DNA from: Nanobdellota archaeon
GTDB lineage: Archaea > Nanobdellota > Nanobdellia > Woesearchaeales > UBA583
Length of the DNA: 38,734 nt
Direction: 5' to 3'
Assembly (NCBI GenBank): GCA_022565615.1
Contig: JAIUMM010000014.1
Coordinates: 1-38,734 of the forward strand
The translations under genes and the position numbers were made by a program. The first letter of the stretch is position 1. The number at the start of each line of letters is the position of its first letter. This document shows, one piece after another, positions 6,808 through 15,048 of this stretch. The notes under the pieces are model-generated. The model had not been told where the DNA came from. It searched no databases and saw only the letters and a list, made by a program, of their open reading frames with translations.

Positions 6808-8528
6808 GAAAATCAAACTTGATGAAAGAAGTTTCAATATTAATTAAAAAAAATGATTTAGAAACTCTAACACATACATTATATGATTTACAGTTAATTG
6901 AATTTTTTGAAAGTAAATTTAAAGAATTAAATCTTTTAAATAGAGAATCAATTGATAGAGAGTCTGAAGAACTAGTATTGCTAAGATCTGCAATTACAAG
7001 AATTAAACCTTACTTTACAAGTTTTGAAGGAGGATTTAGTAAAAATGCAATTGATGAAATTTTTAAAACTCTTCAACAAAAAGAAGAAATTGAACAAAAA
7101 ATAATTCAAGCAAAAGATTTCAAGCTCAGAGAATTAGTAAGAAAAAATTTATATCTAAATGATAGGACAATTACTTCAGGATTTATTGGTTATATTGATA
7201 TTAATAAAGAGAACTTAATTAAAAGTTTAAAAGATGAAAATAAAGCTGTTAAGTCGTTTACATTTCAAGAAAGAGTATATTTTTATTCTCCAATAAAACC
7301 TGAATTTAAATTTAAAGAATATTTCATTCCAAAAGATACATTAAAAAGAGAGTCTGTAAAAGAACTTCAAAAAGAACTTGATTTTATTCTTGATAAATTA
7401 AAATCACTTGCAAATTCTAATTTAAGACACCTGCAATCTCAAGAATTAAAACTTGCAAAAGAAGTTGAGATTGAACAATCAAAAGAACAATTTAAAGCTT
7501 CAAACCATCATATTGTGATTCAAGGATTTGTTCCAAAAGATAAAATCCACTTTTTAGAAATTGGACTTCAAAAAGAATTAGCTGATTCATACCATTTAGA
7601 AATTGAAGATGCTAAATATGATGAAGCACCTGTTCAACTTCCAAATAAAGGTATTGTAAAAGCATTTGAAGAATTACTATCTTTTTATTCATTCCCTAAA
7701 TATAGAGAATTTGACCCCTCAATTATAATGGTTTTATTTTTTCCATTATTTTTTGGATTTATTTTAGGAGACTTTGGATATGGACTAGTAACATTTTTAA
7801 TATTTTCACTTCTAAAGTCAAAATTCCCTGATATGAAAAATATTTTCTCAGTAATGCAGTTAAGTTCAATATCATCAATGTTTTTTGGAGTGTTATATGG
7901 AGAATATTTTGGATTTGAACCTCATTTGTTTGCATTTGAGTTCCATAGAGCAAATTATCCTGAAACATTACTATTAATTGCATTAATATTTGGACTTATT
8001 CATATTAATTTAGGATTTTTAATTGGAATATTAAATCATATTAAATACTCAATGAAAAAAGTATTTTGTGATTATATATCTTGGATGATTTTACAAGTAG
8101 GAGTTGGATTAATTTACTTAGGTTCAACTATGAGCAATGATTTGCTTTTTTACCTAGGATTTGGATGTATTGGTATTACTATAATATTACTCTATATCGG
8201 GCACGGATTTCAAGGAGTTATTGAAATTCCTACATTATTTACAAATGTACTCTCATATGCACGTTTAATGGCTGTTGGTTTATCATCTATTGCAATTGCT
8301 GTATTAGTTAATGAATTCTCAGTTCCATTAATTCAAGGAGGAATTGTAAGTGCCATATTTGGAATTATTTTAATTACAACTGGACACTTATTTAATATCG
8401 CACTTGGTAATTTTGAGAGTTTTTTACAAAGTTTAAGACTTCATTATGTAGAATTTTTCTCTAAATTTTATGAAGGAGGAGGAAGAGAATTTAAACCATT
8501 TGGTCTTAAACATAACCAAGAAGATTAA
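6804..8528 (+). CDS. atpI: A/V-type ATP synthase subunit I (subunit a homologue)
   Basis: This 574-residue membrane subunit forms the ion half-channels beside the c/K ring. The N-terminal half (about 1-300) is soluble and largely coiled coil, and contacts the peripheral stalks. The C-terminal half carries about seven membrane helices, starting near FDPSIIMVLFFPLFFGFILG. The family motifs are clear: GDFGYG, FFGVLYGEYFG, the functional-arginine helix TNVLSYARLMAVGLSS, and the C-terminal LRLHYVEFFSKFYEGGG...FKPFG. It is at the short end of the family (about 570-700). The other ATPase genes (K, E, C, F, A, B, D) do not follow; an unrelated gene does, so the operon is split in this genome. Confidence 0.95.
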   Translation: MRKSNLMKEVSILIKKNDLETLTHTLYDLQLIEFFESKFKELNLLNRESIDRESEELVLLRSAITRIKPYFTSFEGGFSKNAIDEIFKTLQQKEEIEQKIIQAKDFKLRELVRKNLYLNDRTITSGFIGYIDINKENLIKSLKDENKAVKSFTFQERVYFYSPIKPEFKFKEYFIPKDTLKRESVKELQKELDFILDKLKSLANSNLRHLQSQELKLAKEVEIEQSKEQFKASNHHIVIQGFVPKDKIHFLEIGLQKELADSYHLEIEDAKYDEAPVQLPNKGIVKAFEELLSFYSFPKYREFDPSIIMVLFFPLFFGFILGDFGYGLVTFLIFSLLKSKFPDMKNIFSVMQLSSISSMFFGVLYGEYFGFEPHLFAFEFHRANYPETLLLIALIFGLIHINLGFLIGILNHIKYSMKKVFCDYISWMILQVGVGLIYLGSTMSNDLLFYLGFGCIGITIILLYIGHGFQGVIEIPTLFTNVLSYARLMAVGLSSIAIAVLVNEFSVPLIQGGIVSAIFGIILITTGHLFNIALGNFESFLQSLRLHYVEFFSKFYEGGGREFKPFGLKHNQED

Positions 8529-8662
8529 TAATTTTAATTCTCTAATAAATTATTAAGATTTTAATTATATCTCACAAAATTCAATATCCTCTCAAACTTT
8601 TTGAATAATCTATTTATAAATAGTAACATAGTAATTTAAATTTATACTTTTTGAATTTGTGT

Positions 8663-9346
8663 ATGATAACTAAAGTTTTATCTTTATTTGGAAGAAATAA
8701 GGATCCTAAAAAATTATTTTTTGAATTACATAAATGCTTAGATTTATTTATTCATCAAGAAGCTAGACTTTGGGGAGTTGAACTAAAAGAGTTAAAAAAT
8801 AACCAAGAAGAAGCTCTTGAAGAAATTAATCATTTAATCTATAAATTTCAAAATACTCCTCCTGAGAAAATGAAATTATATTTAAAATCTAAAAATTTTA
8901 ATGATATTGAAAAAGAATTAAAAATTATTCATGAGGAACTTAAACATTTAAAAAAACTAATTAATAGACAAGAAGTATTCAAAAATACGTTAACTTCTCT
9001 TACTCTATTACTAGTTAATGAAGATACGTATGAATTATTTGAAGACATATTTTTACTTGAAAAACAACTACAAGAAGTATTAATATGGCAAGAAGAAGAA
9101 TTTAAACAAATATTTACCACTTCAAAAGATTTGAAGATTCAAGAAATAGATTCAAATACTAAATCTGAATTATTTTATAATCAATTAGTTGAAGTGAGAA
9201 GAATTCTTGCAGGAAACTTAGATCATCATGATTTATGGGAAGATGAAATGCAAGGATTTTCAAACTGTTCCAATATTTTACATGCCCTAAAAGCAAAAAT
9301 TTTACAACTTGAAAAATTTCATTATAATCAAATAAATAAAATTTAG
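8663..9346 (+). CDS. Helical cytoplasmic protein of unknown function
   Basis: The protein has 227 residues from the ATG at 8663. The frame opens four codons earlier with TTG at 8651, but the ATG follows an AT-rich TATA-like stretch (ATTTAAAT, about 8633-8641) at the usual distance. A stronger box, TTTATAAAT, lies at about 8614. The protein is almost entirely helical and amphipathic, rich in Leu, Glu and Lys, with probable coiled coil at about 80-115 and 135-165. No membrane helix or catalytic motif is visible. It ends 14 bp from the convergent pilin-like gene. The name stays unknown; a structural or scaffolding role is possible. Confidence 0.65.
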   Translation: MITKVLSLFGRNKDPKKLFFELHKCLDLFIHQEARLWGVELKELKNNQEEALEEINHLIYKFQNTPPEKMKLYLKSKNFNDIEKELKIIHEELKHLKKLINRQEVFKNTLTSLTLLLVNEDTYELFEDIFLLEKQLQEVLIWQEEEFKQIFTTSKDLKIQEIDSNTKSELFYNQLVEVRRILAGNLDHHDLWEDEMQGFSNCSNILHALKAKILQLEKFHYNQINKI

Positions 9347-9360
9347 TTTTAAATAAAAAA

Positions 9361-9912
9361 TTACTCAACCCTTATAATTAATGGTTTTCTTGAATTTGGA
9401 ACTTCTACTCCACCTTCTAATAATCTCATAGTTGTTGTAAATGAACAAGGTCTAGTATTAATATTTCCTTTTGAAAATGCTATTGGAATTTGTGCAGAAG
9501 TACTGCTTTGAATTTCAATCTCTAAAGAATAAGCATCAAATAGTAAAACTCCACAACTTGCATTTATTTGACTTCTATCTTGTGAGTCTGAATTAATATC
9601 AAGTCTATATGTTTTAGTTGTTGATTCTAAATTAACAGCATTAACATATGCAATATCTGCATCTCTTCCCCTAAGAGTTATAGGAGGAGCACAAAGAGAA
9701 TTTTGTCCATCACAATAACGAGAATCAATATTTGTCCTTAATTGGTTAGTTAAATCTGCTGAAAATTCATTCCCACTATTAAAAATAGTTGAAGTTAAAA
9801 AAAATCCCATAGATAATAATACAATTCCTAAAATTGTCATCATTACAATTTGAACTGGAAACCCTTGTGCTTTTTTATTATAATTTTTAGAAGTATTTTT
9901 ATTTAATCCCAT
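9361..9912 (-). CDS. Type IV pilin-like membrane-anchored surface protein
   Basis: The N-terminus of this 183-residue protein is basic (NKNTSKNYNKKAQGF), followed by a single long hydrophobic helix (about 20-45, VQIVMMTILGIVLLSMGFFLTSTIF) as in archaeal type IV pilins and pseudopilins. These are processed by a prepilin peptidase between the charged leader and the helix. The rest is beta-rich and extracellular, with four cysteines (about 67, 73, 120 and 151), an even number that allows two disulfides. The next minus-strand gene upstream overlaps it by 10 bp (9903-9912), so the two are co-translated. It could be a minor pilin or a surface protein only using a pilin-like anchor. No pilus ATPase or prepilin peptidase is in the window. 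Confidence 0.7.
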   Translation of the reverse strand: MGLNKNTSKNYNKKAQGFPVQIVMMTILGIVLLSMGFFLTSTIFNSGNEFSADLTNQLRTNIDSRYCDGQNSLCAPPITLRGRDADIAYVNAVNLESTTKTYRLDINSDSQDRSQINASCGVLLFDAYSLEIEIQSSTSAQIPIAFSKGNINTRPCSFTTTMRLLEGGVEVPNSRKPLIIRVE

Positions 9913-10865
9913 TTTCTGTTAAATACAAATTCCTCCTTCACAAGATTACTTGTTTTAAAACAAATTAAAATAGCATATTTATCATTAACATCTAATATTA
10001 AATCCTTTTCATTTTCTTCACTAAGCAGCATCTTACACTCTTTTAGTCTTGAAAATTGCTTTAAATGTTGAATAAACCAATGAGTTTGTTCAGAGATTTG
10101 AGATAAAGAATTATTAAATATTCCAAAAGCTAATGTGTCTCTTGAACCTAAACTTGGAAATGTGAATTCTTCTTTTAATAAAATAACTTGTCCATCTTCA
10201 AATAATTCCATTAGTTCATCATGAATAACACTAAATAATGCAGGGTCATCATAAGATGAATCATCTTCTCCATCATTTAAATTATCATTAGATTTTAATT
10301 TAGAAACATTTACATCATTTATTTCTACAAATTCGTCATCATCTTCATTGTCATGAGTAACTATCAAATTTTCTTTTGAATTTACTTTATCATCTGAATC
10401 ATTATTTTTAGCATCTTCGTTTTTATTCTCTTCTAATCCATATATTGAACTCTCATCTACAACTTCAAAGTCATCATCATCTAAATTTGAATAAGCAGAA
10501 TTATCATCATTAGAAGATTTAAAATTTTCTGATTCTTCAAATTCTTTAGAATTATATTGAAAATCTTCTTCTTCATCAAATGACTCTTTAGACTCAATAG
10601 AAGAATTAGTATTAACTACTCCTCTTTGAATATCATCTTCTACTTGTGCAATTTTATTTTTTACTTTAACAAGTTGAGAAGAATTTAAAGTAGAAATATA
10701 CTTTAAAACTTCTTCTAAATCAAATTTTGGAGCATTAATCTGAGAACTATCATCAACTAATTGATAATCTTCTCCATCATTTTTATGAAGCTCTTCATAT
10801 TGCTTCATTTCTTCTTCAGTTAATTCATCTCTTTTACCTGTAAATAATGTCTTTAAAAAACCCAT
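9903..10865 (-). CDS. Acidic protein with long disordered middle, partner of the pilin-like gene
   Basis: This 320-residue protein of unrecognised family has three parts. A short N-terminal helical region (1-95) contains FDLEEVLKYISTLNSSQLVKVKNKIAQVEDDIQRG. A long, very acidic Asp/Glu/Asn/Ser-rich stretch (about 95-210) is almost certainly disordered. A folded C-terminal domain (about 210-320) begins DDPALFSVIHDELMELFEDGQVILLKEEF. No signal peptide or membrane helix is visible, so it is probably cytoplasmic. It is the first gene of a two-gene minus-strand unit, and its last bases overlap the start of the pilin-like gene, which suggests a linked role. A TATA-like box (TTTTTATAAAAAA, about 10880-10892) precedes it. 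Confidence 0.7.
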   Translation of the reverse strand: MGFLKTLFTGKRDELTEEEMKQYEELHKNDGEDYQLVDDSSQINAPKFDLEEVLKYISTLNSSQLVKVKNKIAQVEDDIQRGVVNTNSSIESKESFDEEEDFQYNSKEFEESENFKSSNDDNSAYSNLDDDDFEVVDESSIYGLEENKNEDAKNNDSDDKVNSKENLIVTHDNEDDDEFVEINDVNVSKLKSNDNLNDGEDDSSYDDPALFSVIHDELMELFEDGQVILLKEEFTFPSLGSRDTLAFGIFNNSLSQISEQTHWFIQHLKQFSRLKECKMLLSEENEKDLILDVNDKYAILICFKTSNLVKEEFVFNRKWD

Positions 10866-10912
10866 GTTAAAAATTAGTAAGTTTTTTTATAAAAAATATT
10901 GTATTCATTATA

Positions 10913-10943
10913 AGGGAATATTTATAGGGAATATTTTTAAATA
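10913..10943 (+). promoter_or_regulatory. TATA box with a 13-bp tandem duplication upstream of the Dph2 fragment
   Basis: AGGGAATATTTAT (10913-10925) is followed directly by a near copy at 10926-10938. The second copy runs into TTTTTAAATA (10934-10943), which is centred about 26 nt before the ATG at 10964 and is the likely TATA box. The duplication may double a BRE/TATA site between these divergent genes. Confidence 0.45.
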
Positions 10944-10963
10944 ATTACACATTTAATACTATA

Positions 10964-11287
10964 ATGAGTGATTTTAATAAACAAGTTGATAATGAAGTTA
11001 AATATTCAACATATTATGATTTAGAACTTGATGTGTTAGTTGAACAAATTAAAAAAAACGAAAATAAAAAAGTAGTTCTTCAATTCCCTGATGGTTTAAA
11101 ATATTATGCAAAAGAAGTAATTGACTATTTAGAATCACAATTAAAAGAACAAAAAGTTGTATTTTTCTCATATTTTGGACCTTGTTTTGGTGCTTGTGAT
11201 GTTCCTCTACATTTAAAATTACTAGAGTTTGATTTATGCGTTCAATGGGGACATAGTGTATACATTAAAAAAAAAGGTATGTGGTAA
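10964..11287 (+). pseudogene. Truncated Dph2 (diphthamide synthase), first domain only
   Basis: These 107 residues correspond to the first of the three repeated domains of archaeal Dph2, the radical enzyme that transfers a 3-amino-3-carboxypropyl group to the target histidine of elongation factor 2. Recognisable parts are VVLQFPDGLKYYAKEV, the iron-sulfur cysteine context GPCFGACDV (Cys74, Cys78) and the domain-closing QWGHSVYI. The protein then ends in KKKGMW at 11287. Full Dph2 is about 320-340 residues with cysteines from all three domains around one cluster; two of those domains are absent. The opposite-strand gene begins to occupy the DNA 10 bp later. No reading frame downstream continues the Dph2 fold, so this is a true truncation and not a single frameshift. 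It keeps a good promoter, so it may be a recent remnant or a reduced protein. Confidence 0.7.
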
Positions 11288-11297
11288 TTTGTATCAT

Positions 11298-11813
11298 TTA
11301 TTTTTTAGAATCTTCTTTTTTTGATATTGTCTTTTTCTTACTCTTTTTAATTTCAACTTTTAAATCTAAAATTTCATTATACATAGTATCATAAATCTTA
11401 CTAATTTGAAGTTCAACATTTTGTTCCATTTCCCTTAATTTTTGATGTAACACATCATTAAGAGAATTTACAATTGATTTACTTAATTTAGAATTATCTA
11501 CGTGTGAAGTTACAATTTTTGAAATTTTACTATCCAAATCATCAACAAACTCTGTTAAATTCTCCTGATTATTTTCAAGTCCATTAATCCTAGTATGAAT
11601 TTTTGACACATCACTTCTCAAATATTGCATATTTTCATTCAGATAGTTTAATTTGTTTTCATTTGAATGCTTAAAGTGAATCTCCTCTTTATTTTGAATA
11701 TTTTTTTGATTATTTTCCTTTAATTCTAGTTCAATTCTTTTAATAATTGAATTGAGATAATAAATATCTGATTTCATATTTTCCAAATTTTTTAACAGTT
11801 TTGTGTTTTCCAT
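11298..11813 (-). CDS. Coiled-coil protein with basic tail
   Basis: This 171-residue protein is predicted to be helical throughout, with long heptad-rich segments at about 5-45, 55-105 and 120-155. It closes with a lysine-rich tail (KKSKKKTISKKEDSKK). There is no membrane helix or catalytic motif. The tail could bind nucleic acid or acidic membrane surfaces. The ATG at 11813 is preceded at about 26 nt by a TATA box. It converges with the Dph2 fragment, leaving only 10 bp between the two stops. Family unknown. Confidence 0.65.
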   Translation of the reverse strand: MENTKLLKNLENMKSDIYYLNSIIKRIELELKENNQKNIQNKEEIHFKHSNENKLNYLNENMQYLRSDVSKIHTRINGLENNQENLTEFVDDLDSKISKIVTSHVDNSKLSKSIVNSLNDVLHQKLREMEQNVELQISKIYDTMYNEILDLKVEIKKSKKKTISKKEDSKK

Positions 11814-11832
11814 TAATCACTAAGAACATATT

Positions 11833-11844
11833 AAATATTTAAAT
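11833..11844 (-). promoter_or_regulatory. TATA box of the coiled-coil gene
   Basis: The palindromic AT stretch AAATATTTAAAT is centred about 26 nt upstream of the ATG at 11813. Confidence 0.45.
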
Positions 11845-11900
11845 GTTTGTATAATTTTGCAATTGTTCATTATTTCAAAGTAGTGAATTTTAGAAAAGTA

Positions 11901-11908
11901 TTTAAATA
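11901..11908 (+). promoter_or_regulatory. TATA box deciding the start at 11929
   Basis: TTTAAATA is centred about 24 nt before the ATG at 11929. It supports that ATG over the in-frame TTG at 11917, which would lie upstream of the expected transcription start. Confidence 0.5.
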
Positions 11909-11928
11909 TAAACTATTTGTTTATATCT

Positions 11929-12672
11929 ATGATTTCAAAAAATAGATTTTATATATTTGTAGTATTAGGTATAGTTTTAATTATTAACACTCAATTACTC
12001 TATCCACTTCAAGTGTCATTGGGACTCTTAGAGTTGAGTTGGATTACAATTGGAACACTAGCTGCAATATTTGGATATTATGTTGCTCTTAAAAGTAATT
12101 ATGCACCATTTCAAACTTTTGTAATGAGATTAATTTTTTGGGGATTTGTATTTACATTGTTTCTAAGTATTATTAGAAGAACATTTGAATTTTTAGGAAC
12201 AGGAATTGTTTATTTAGGATTATTAAACACATTGTTATATTTTTTAATTGTACTTTTAATAACACTTGAAGGAAGAAGTTTATATTATTCATATGGAAGA
12301 GGTAAAGTCTTAAAAAATTCAAACACATATGATGATTCAATTAAAAAAATTGAACCTCAAAAACTCTCAAATTCACCAGCGATTAAAATTATACCTAAAA
12401 AAGAAAAGAAAGTTTCAAAAAGAATAGATAATTTAACGTTAATTGAAGGAATTGGACCTGTAATTGAAAAAGTATTATCTGAAAATGGAATTACTACATT
12501 TAAACAAATTTCACAAACTCCTGCATATAAACTCAAAGAAATATTAGATGCAAATAATTTACAACAACACTCTCCTAAAACATGGCCTAAACAAGCTGAA
12601 CTTGCACACAACAATAAATGGGATGAACTTAGAAAATGGCAAGATGAACTTTTGGGAGGAAGAGAGAATTAA
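11929..12672 (+). CDS. Integral membrane protein with C-terminal helix-hairpin-helix domain
   Basis: This 247-residue protein starts at the ATG at 11929. The N-terminal half has about four membrane helices (roughly residues 6-24, 32-53, 63-88 and 92-114). After a basic linker (KIIPKKEKKVSKR) comes a soluble domain of about 75 residues. It contains the HhH signature LIEGIGPVIEKVLSENGITT and the trailing pattern KEILDANNLQQHSPKTWPKQ, then LAHNNKWDELRKWQDELLGG. That pattern is well known from bacterial proteins loosely named flap-endonuclease-1-like, with a DNA- or protein-binding HhH and no nuclease residues. The combination suggests a membrane-tethered nucleic-acid or protein binder. Domain call secure; role unknown. 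It converges with gatD. Confidence 0.8.
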   Translation: MISKNRFYIFVVLGIVLIINTQLLYPLQVSLGLLELSWITIGTLAAIFGYYVALKSNYAPFQTFVMRLIFWGFVFTLFLSIIRRTFEFLGTGIVYLGLLNTLLYFLIVLLITLEGRSLYYSYGRGKVLKNSNTYDDSIKKIEPQKLSNSPAIKIIPKKEKKVSKRIDNLTLIEGIGPVIEKVLSENGITTFKQISQTPAYKLKEILDANNLQQHSPKTWPKQAELAHNNKWDELRKWQDELLGGREN

Positions 12673-12722
12673 GCAAGAATTCAAAATAAGTTTAATTATT
12701 AAAAAATTATAATATTTAAATG

Positions 12723-14048
12723 TTACTCTTCATTGTCAACTAATTTTTGAGTATTAAACCCTTCTAAGTTTGATGCCCATACTTCATTTGTAATTTTTGA
12801 ATTTGAATTTGAATTTGAATTTTTAGATAAGAGATGGGCTAATTTAATAAATTGAGTCTCTATTGTAAGAGCTGAAAAATTTCCTAATACACCTGCTTCT
12901 AAAAGTCTAATTCCTGATGAATATACATTAATATTTACTTTTCCATATACGCTTTGAACTCCAACACACACTGGAATTTTATATGCAATTTTTTTAATTG
13001 CATCATAATTCTCTAGATTTTGCTTTGAAATCTCATCAAATTCACTAAGTCCAATATGACCAAGTCCTGTTCCACTTAAAATTACTCCATCATATAAACT
13101 TAAAGCTTCAATCTCCTCTTTATGAAGATGAGGATGTGCTGTAAAAAAGCCAATTTTTAAATTTTCATTATACATAGTTATCTCTAATTGTTTAGAAGAA
13201 TTTGAAATTGTGAATAATTCTTTTCTAATATCAACAATATTAAAAGTTGAAGTTATTGTGCAAACTGGTTTAAAATTAATTTGTTTAAATGCATCTCTTC
13301 TTGATGAGTGCATTTTTTTGGCATTAATTCCATCAAGAATTAAAAATTCATTATCATCAATAGTTTTATGCATACAAATTCCAACTCTATTAAATGAAGG
13401 TTTGTTTTCTTCTCTTAATTTTTTATTATATGAAATGAATTCAATTCCAGCTTCTAAATTTGAAAAAGCATCACTTGAAGCTCTATCTGAACTTCTTTGT
13501 GCTCCAATTAATAGAACAGGTATATTTAAATTTTCAAGTCCATAATGAAGAGCTGATGATGTGTAATGCATAGTATCAGTTCCATGTGAGATAATAATTC
13601 CATCAAATGAACTTGCATGCTCTTTAATTGCGTTTAACATTTTATTATAATGACCAAATCTTAAATCTTCAGACATTAAATTTCCAATCATAAAAGCTTG
13701 TAAATTTGCTTTTGTATTTAATTCTTCAAATTGTGAAATTAATTCTTCAGGTGTGAAATGAGAACTTACTGCTCCTGTTGCATAATCCACTTTACTTGCA
13801 ATAGTACCTCCTGTGTGAAAAATAGCAATGTTTGGTAATTTTGAATTTTTTTTAATTTCTTTAGAAATACTACTGCTTTTTAAATCTAAACTAGAAGAGT
13901 CTATTTTAACATTTGAGCAATTCTTTTTTAATAATTGAATTTGATACCCACTTGATAATTTAACCACATATTCATTTTCCTTTTCTTGAAGTAAAAAACC
14001 AGTAATTTGAGAATTTTTAAAAGTTAACGATATTTCTTTAATTTCCAT
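12723..14048 (-). CDS. gatD: Glutamyl-tRNA(Gln) amidotransferase subunit D
   Basis: The protein has 441 residues. GatD is the glutaminase half of the archaeal GatDE enzyme, which converts Glu-tRNA(Gln) to Gln-tRNA(Gln). A small N-terminal beta-barrel-like domain (1 to about 65) precedes a type I/II asparaginase-fold domain. Catalytic landmarks are FHTGGTIAS with Thr82, HGTDTM with Thr157 and Asp158, the GAQRSSDRASSDAFSN segment, and the lysine in NAKKMHSSRRDAF. HPHLHKEE and VCVGVQSVYG are also typical. The N-terminal domain is what separates GatD from plain asparaginases, which are about 330 residues. An (Asn-Ser)n run near residues 411-418 comes from a DNA microsatellite. GatE is not in the window. 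A TATA box lies about 25 nt upstream. Confidence 0.95.
   Translation of the reverse strand: MEIKEISLTFKNSQITGFLLQEKENEYVVKLSSGYQIQLLKKNCSNVKIDSSSLDLKSSSISKEIKKNSKLPNIAIFHTGGTIASKVDYATGAVSSHFTPEELISQFEELNTKANLQAFMIGNLMSEDLRFGHYNKMLNAIKEHASSFDGIIISHGTDTMHYTSSALHYGLENLNIPVLLIGAQRSSDRASSDAFSNLEAGIEFISYNKKLREENKPSFNRVGICMHKTIDDNEFLILDGINAKKMHSSRRDAFKQINFKPVCTITSTFNIVDIRKELFTISNSSKQLEITMYNENLKIGFFTAHPHLHKEEIEALSLYDGVILSGTGLGHIGLSEFDEISKQNLENYDAIKKIAYKIPVCVGVQSVYGKVNINVYSSGIRLLEAGVLGNFSALTIETQFIKLAHLLSKNSNSNSNSKITNEVWASNLEGFNTQKLVDNEE
12796..12819. repeat. (TTTGAA)4 hexanucleotide repeat inside gatD
   Basis: Four perfect hexamers on the plus strand encode an alternating Asn-Ser run near the GatD C-terminus on the minus strand. 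Length change by slippage would keep the frame, since the unit is 6 bp. Confidence 0.9.
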
Positions 14049-14068
14049 ACATACAAAGAGGCAATATA

Positions 14069-14078
14069 TTTTATAAAG
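14069..14078 (-). promoter_or_regulatory. TATA box of gatD
   Basis: On the minus strand this reads CTTTATAAAA, about 25 nt upstream of the gatD ATG at 14048. Confidence 0.6.
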
Positions 14079-14095
14079 TTTTGTTCTAATTTCAA

Positions 14096-14120
14096 TTTTA
14101 TTTTATTTTATTTTATTTTA
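14096..14120. repeat. (TTTTA)5 pentanucleotide microsatellite
   Basis: Five perfect TTTTA units lie between the divergent gatD and exonuclease promoters, 18 bp beyond the gatD TATA box. Confidence 0.9.
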
Positions 14121-14196
14121 CTTTATATGATTTTATATGTCTTGTCAATTCCTCATAATCTAAACTTTTAAAAAAGAAAAATAGTCAATTTAATTA

Positions 14197-14946
14197 ATGA
14201 ATATTAAACATTGTTTTTTACATCTAAAAGGAATTAATGAAACAACTGAAATGGAATTATATTCTCAAGAAATTTATTCGTGGGATTTATTAGTTGAGAG
14301 TATTGTTACAGAATCTATTGAACTAAAATTTAAAGAACAAATCCTTGAAGGAATTGAACTTTCCAAAAAAGCTCTTGAGAACACAAACTGGGAATTTTTT
14401 ACATCTAAAATTCTCTCAAAATATCACTACAAATTATTACCATTTACTTCTAAAATTGCATATGTTGACATTGAGACAACAGGACTTTCAAAATATTCAA
14501 ATTATATTACAACAATTGGAATTTATAATGGGAATGAATCAAGAGTTTTTGTAAGAGGAATTGATTTAGAAGAAGCATATAATTATTTAGAAGAATTTGA
14601 TGTATTAGTTACCTTCAATGGTAAGCAATTCGATTTACCTTTTATTGAACATTTTTCAAATAAAAAATTTAATTGTATTCATTTAGATTTACGCTTCATG
14701 CTCAAAGAATTAGGACTTAGTGGAGGACTTAAACGAATTGAACATCAACTTGGAATTACAAGAGATGATGAAGTATCACAAGTAGATGGTTTTGAAGCAG
14801 TAAGATTATGGCACAGATATCAAAGAGGAGATTTAAAAGCCTTAGAACTTCTTAAAAAATATAATATAGAAGATATTGAAAATTTAGAATTACTATTACA
14901 CTATTATTTAAAACAAAGAAATTGCATTGAATTACTTATAAAGTAA
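14197..14946 (+). CDS. YprB-like RNase H-fold 3'-5' exonuclease
   Basis: This 249-residue protein has a DEDD-type RNase H-like domain over about residues 85-235. The acidic metal ligands are visible: D91 and E93 in AYVDIETTGL, D146 in VTFNGKQFDLPFI, and D226 in YNIEDIENL. Asp163 lies in IHLDLRFMLKEL, followed by GLSGGLKRIEHQLGI. This matches the YprB/RNase_H_2 family of predicted single-strand exonucleases, which use two metal ions. The N-terminal 80 residues are a helical extension as in other archaeal members; no TPR tail is present. A TATA-like ACTTTTAAAAAAG lies about 27 nt upstream. Substrate (DNA or RNA) is unknown. Confidence 0.85.
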   Translation: MNIKHCFLHLKGINETTEMELYSQEIYSWDLLVESIVTESIELKFKEQILEGIELSKKALENTNWEFFTSKILSKYHYKLLPFTSKIAYVDIETTGLSKYSNYITTIGIYNGNESRVFVRGIDLEEAYNYLEEFDVLVTFNGKQFDLPFIEHFSNKKFNCIHLDLRFMLKELGLSGGLKRIEHQLGITRDDEVSQVDGFEAVRLWHRYQRGDLKALELLKKYNIEDIENLELLLHYYLKQRNCIELLIK

Positions 14947-15048
14947 CTTATAATTGCAAGATTAATTAACTAAAAAATAATTAACATAAATGTACAGTTA
15001 AAATAAATATTTATTTTTAAAATTATGAAAAATTAAAGTAAAATAAAT

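Noticed and set aside
11260-11300. Single frameshift at the A9 run as the cause of the short Dph2
   Set aside because: Neither alternative frame after the run yields Dph2-like sequence, and the DNA beyond encodes the opposite-strand gene, so most of the gene is truly missing.
13210-13545. A 111-codon open frame antisense to gatD
   Set aside because: It is fully contained in gatD, which has intact catalytic motifs. No promoter or protein-like composition supports a second gene.
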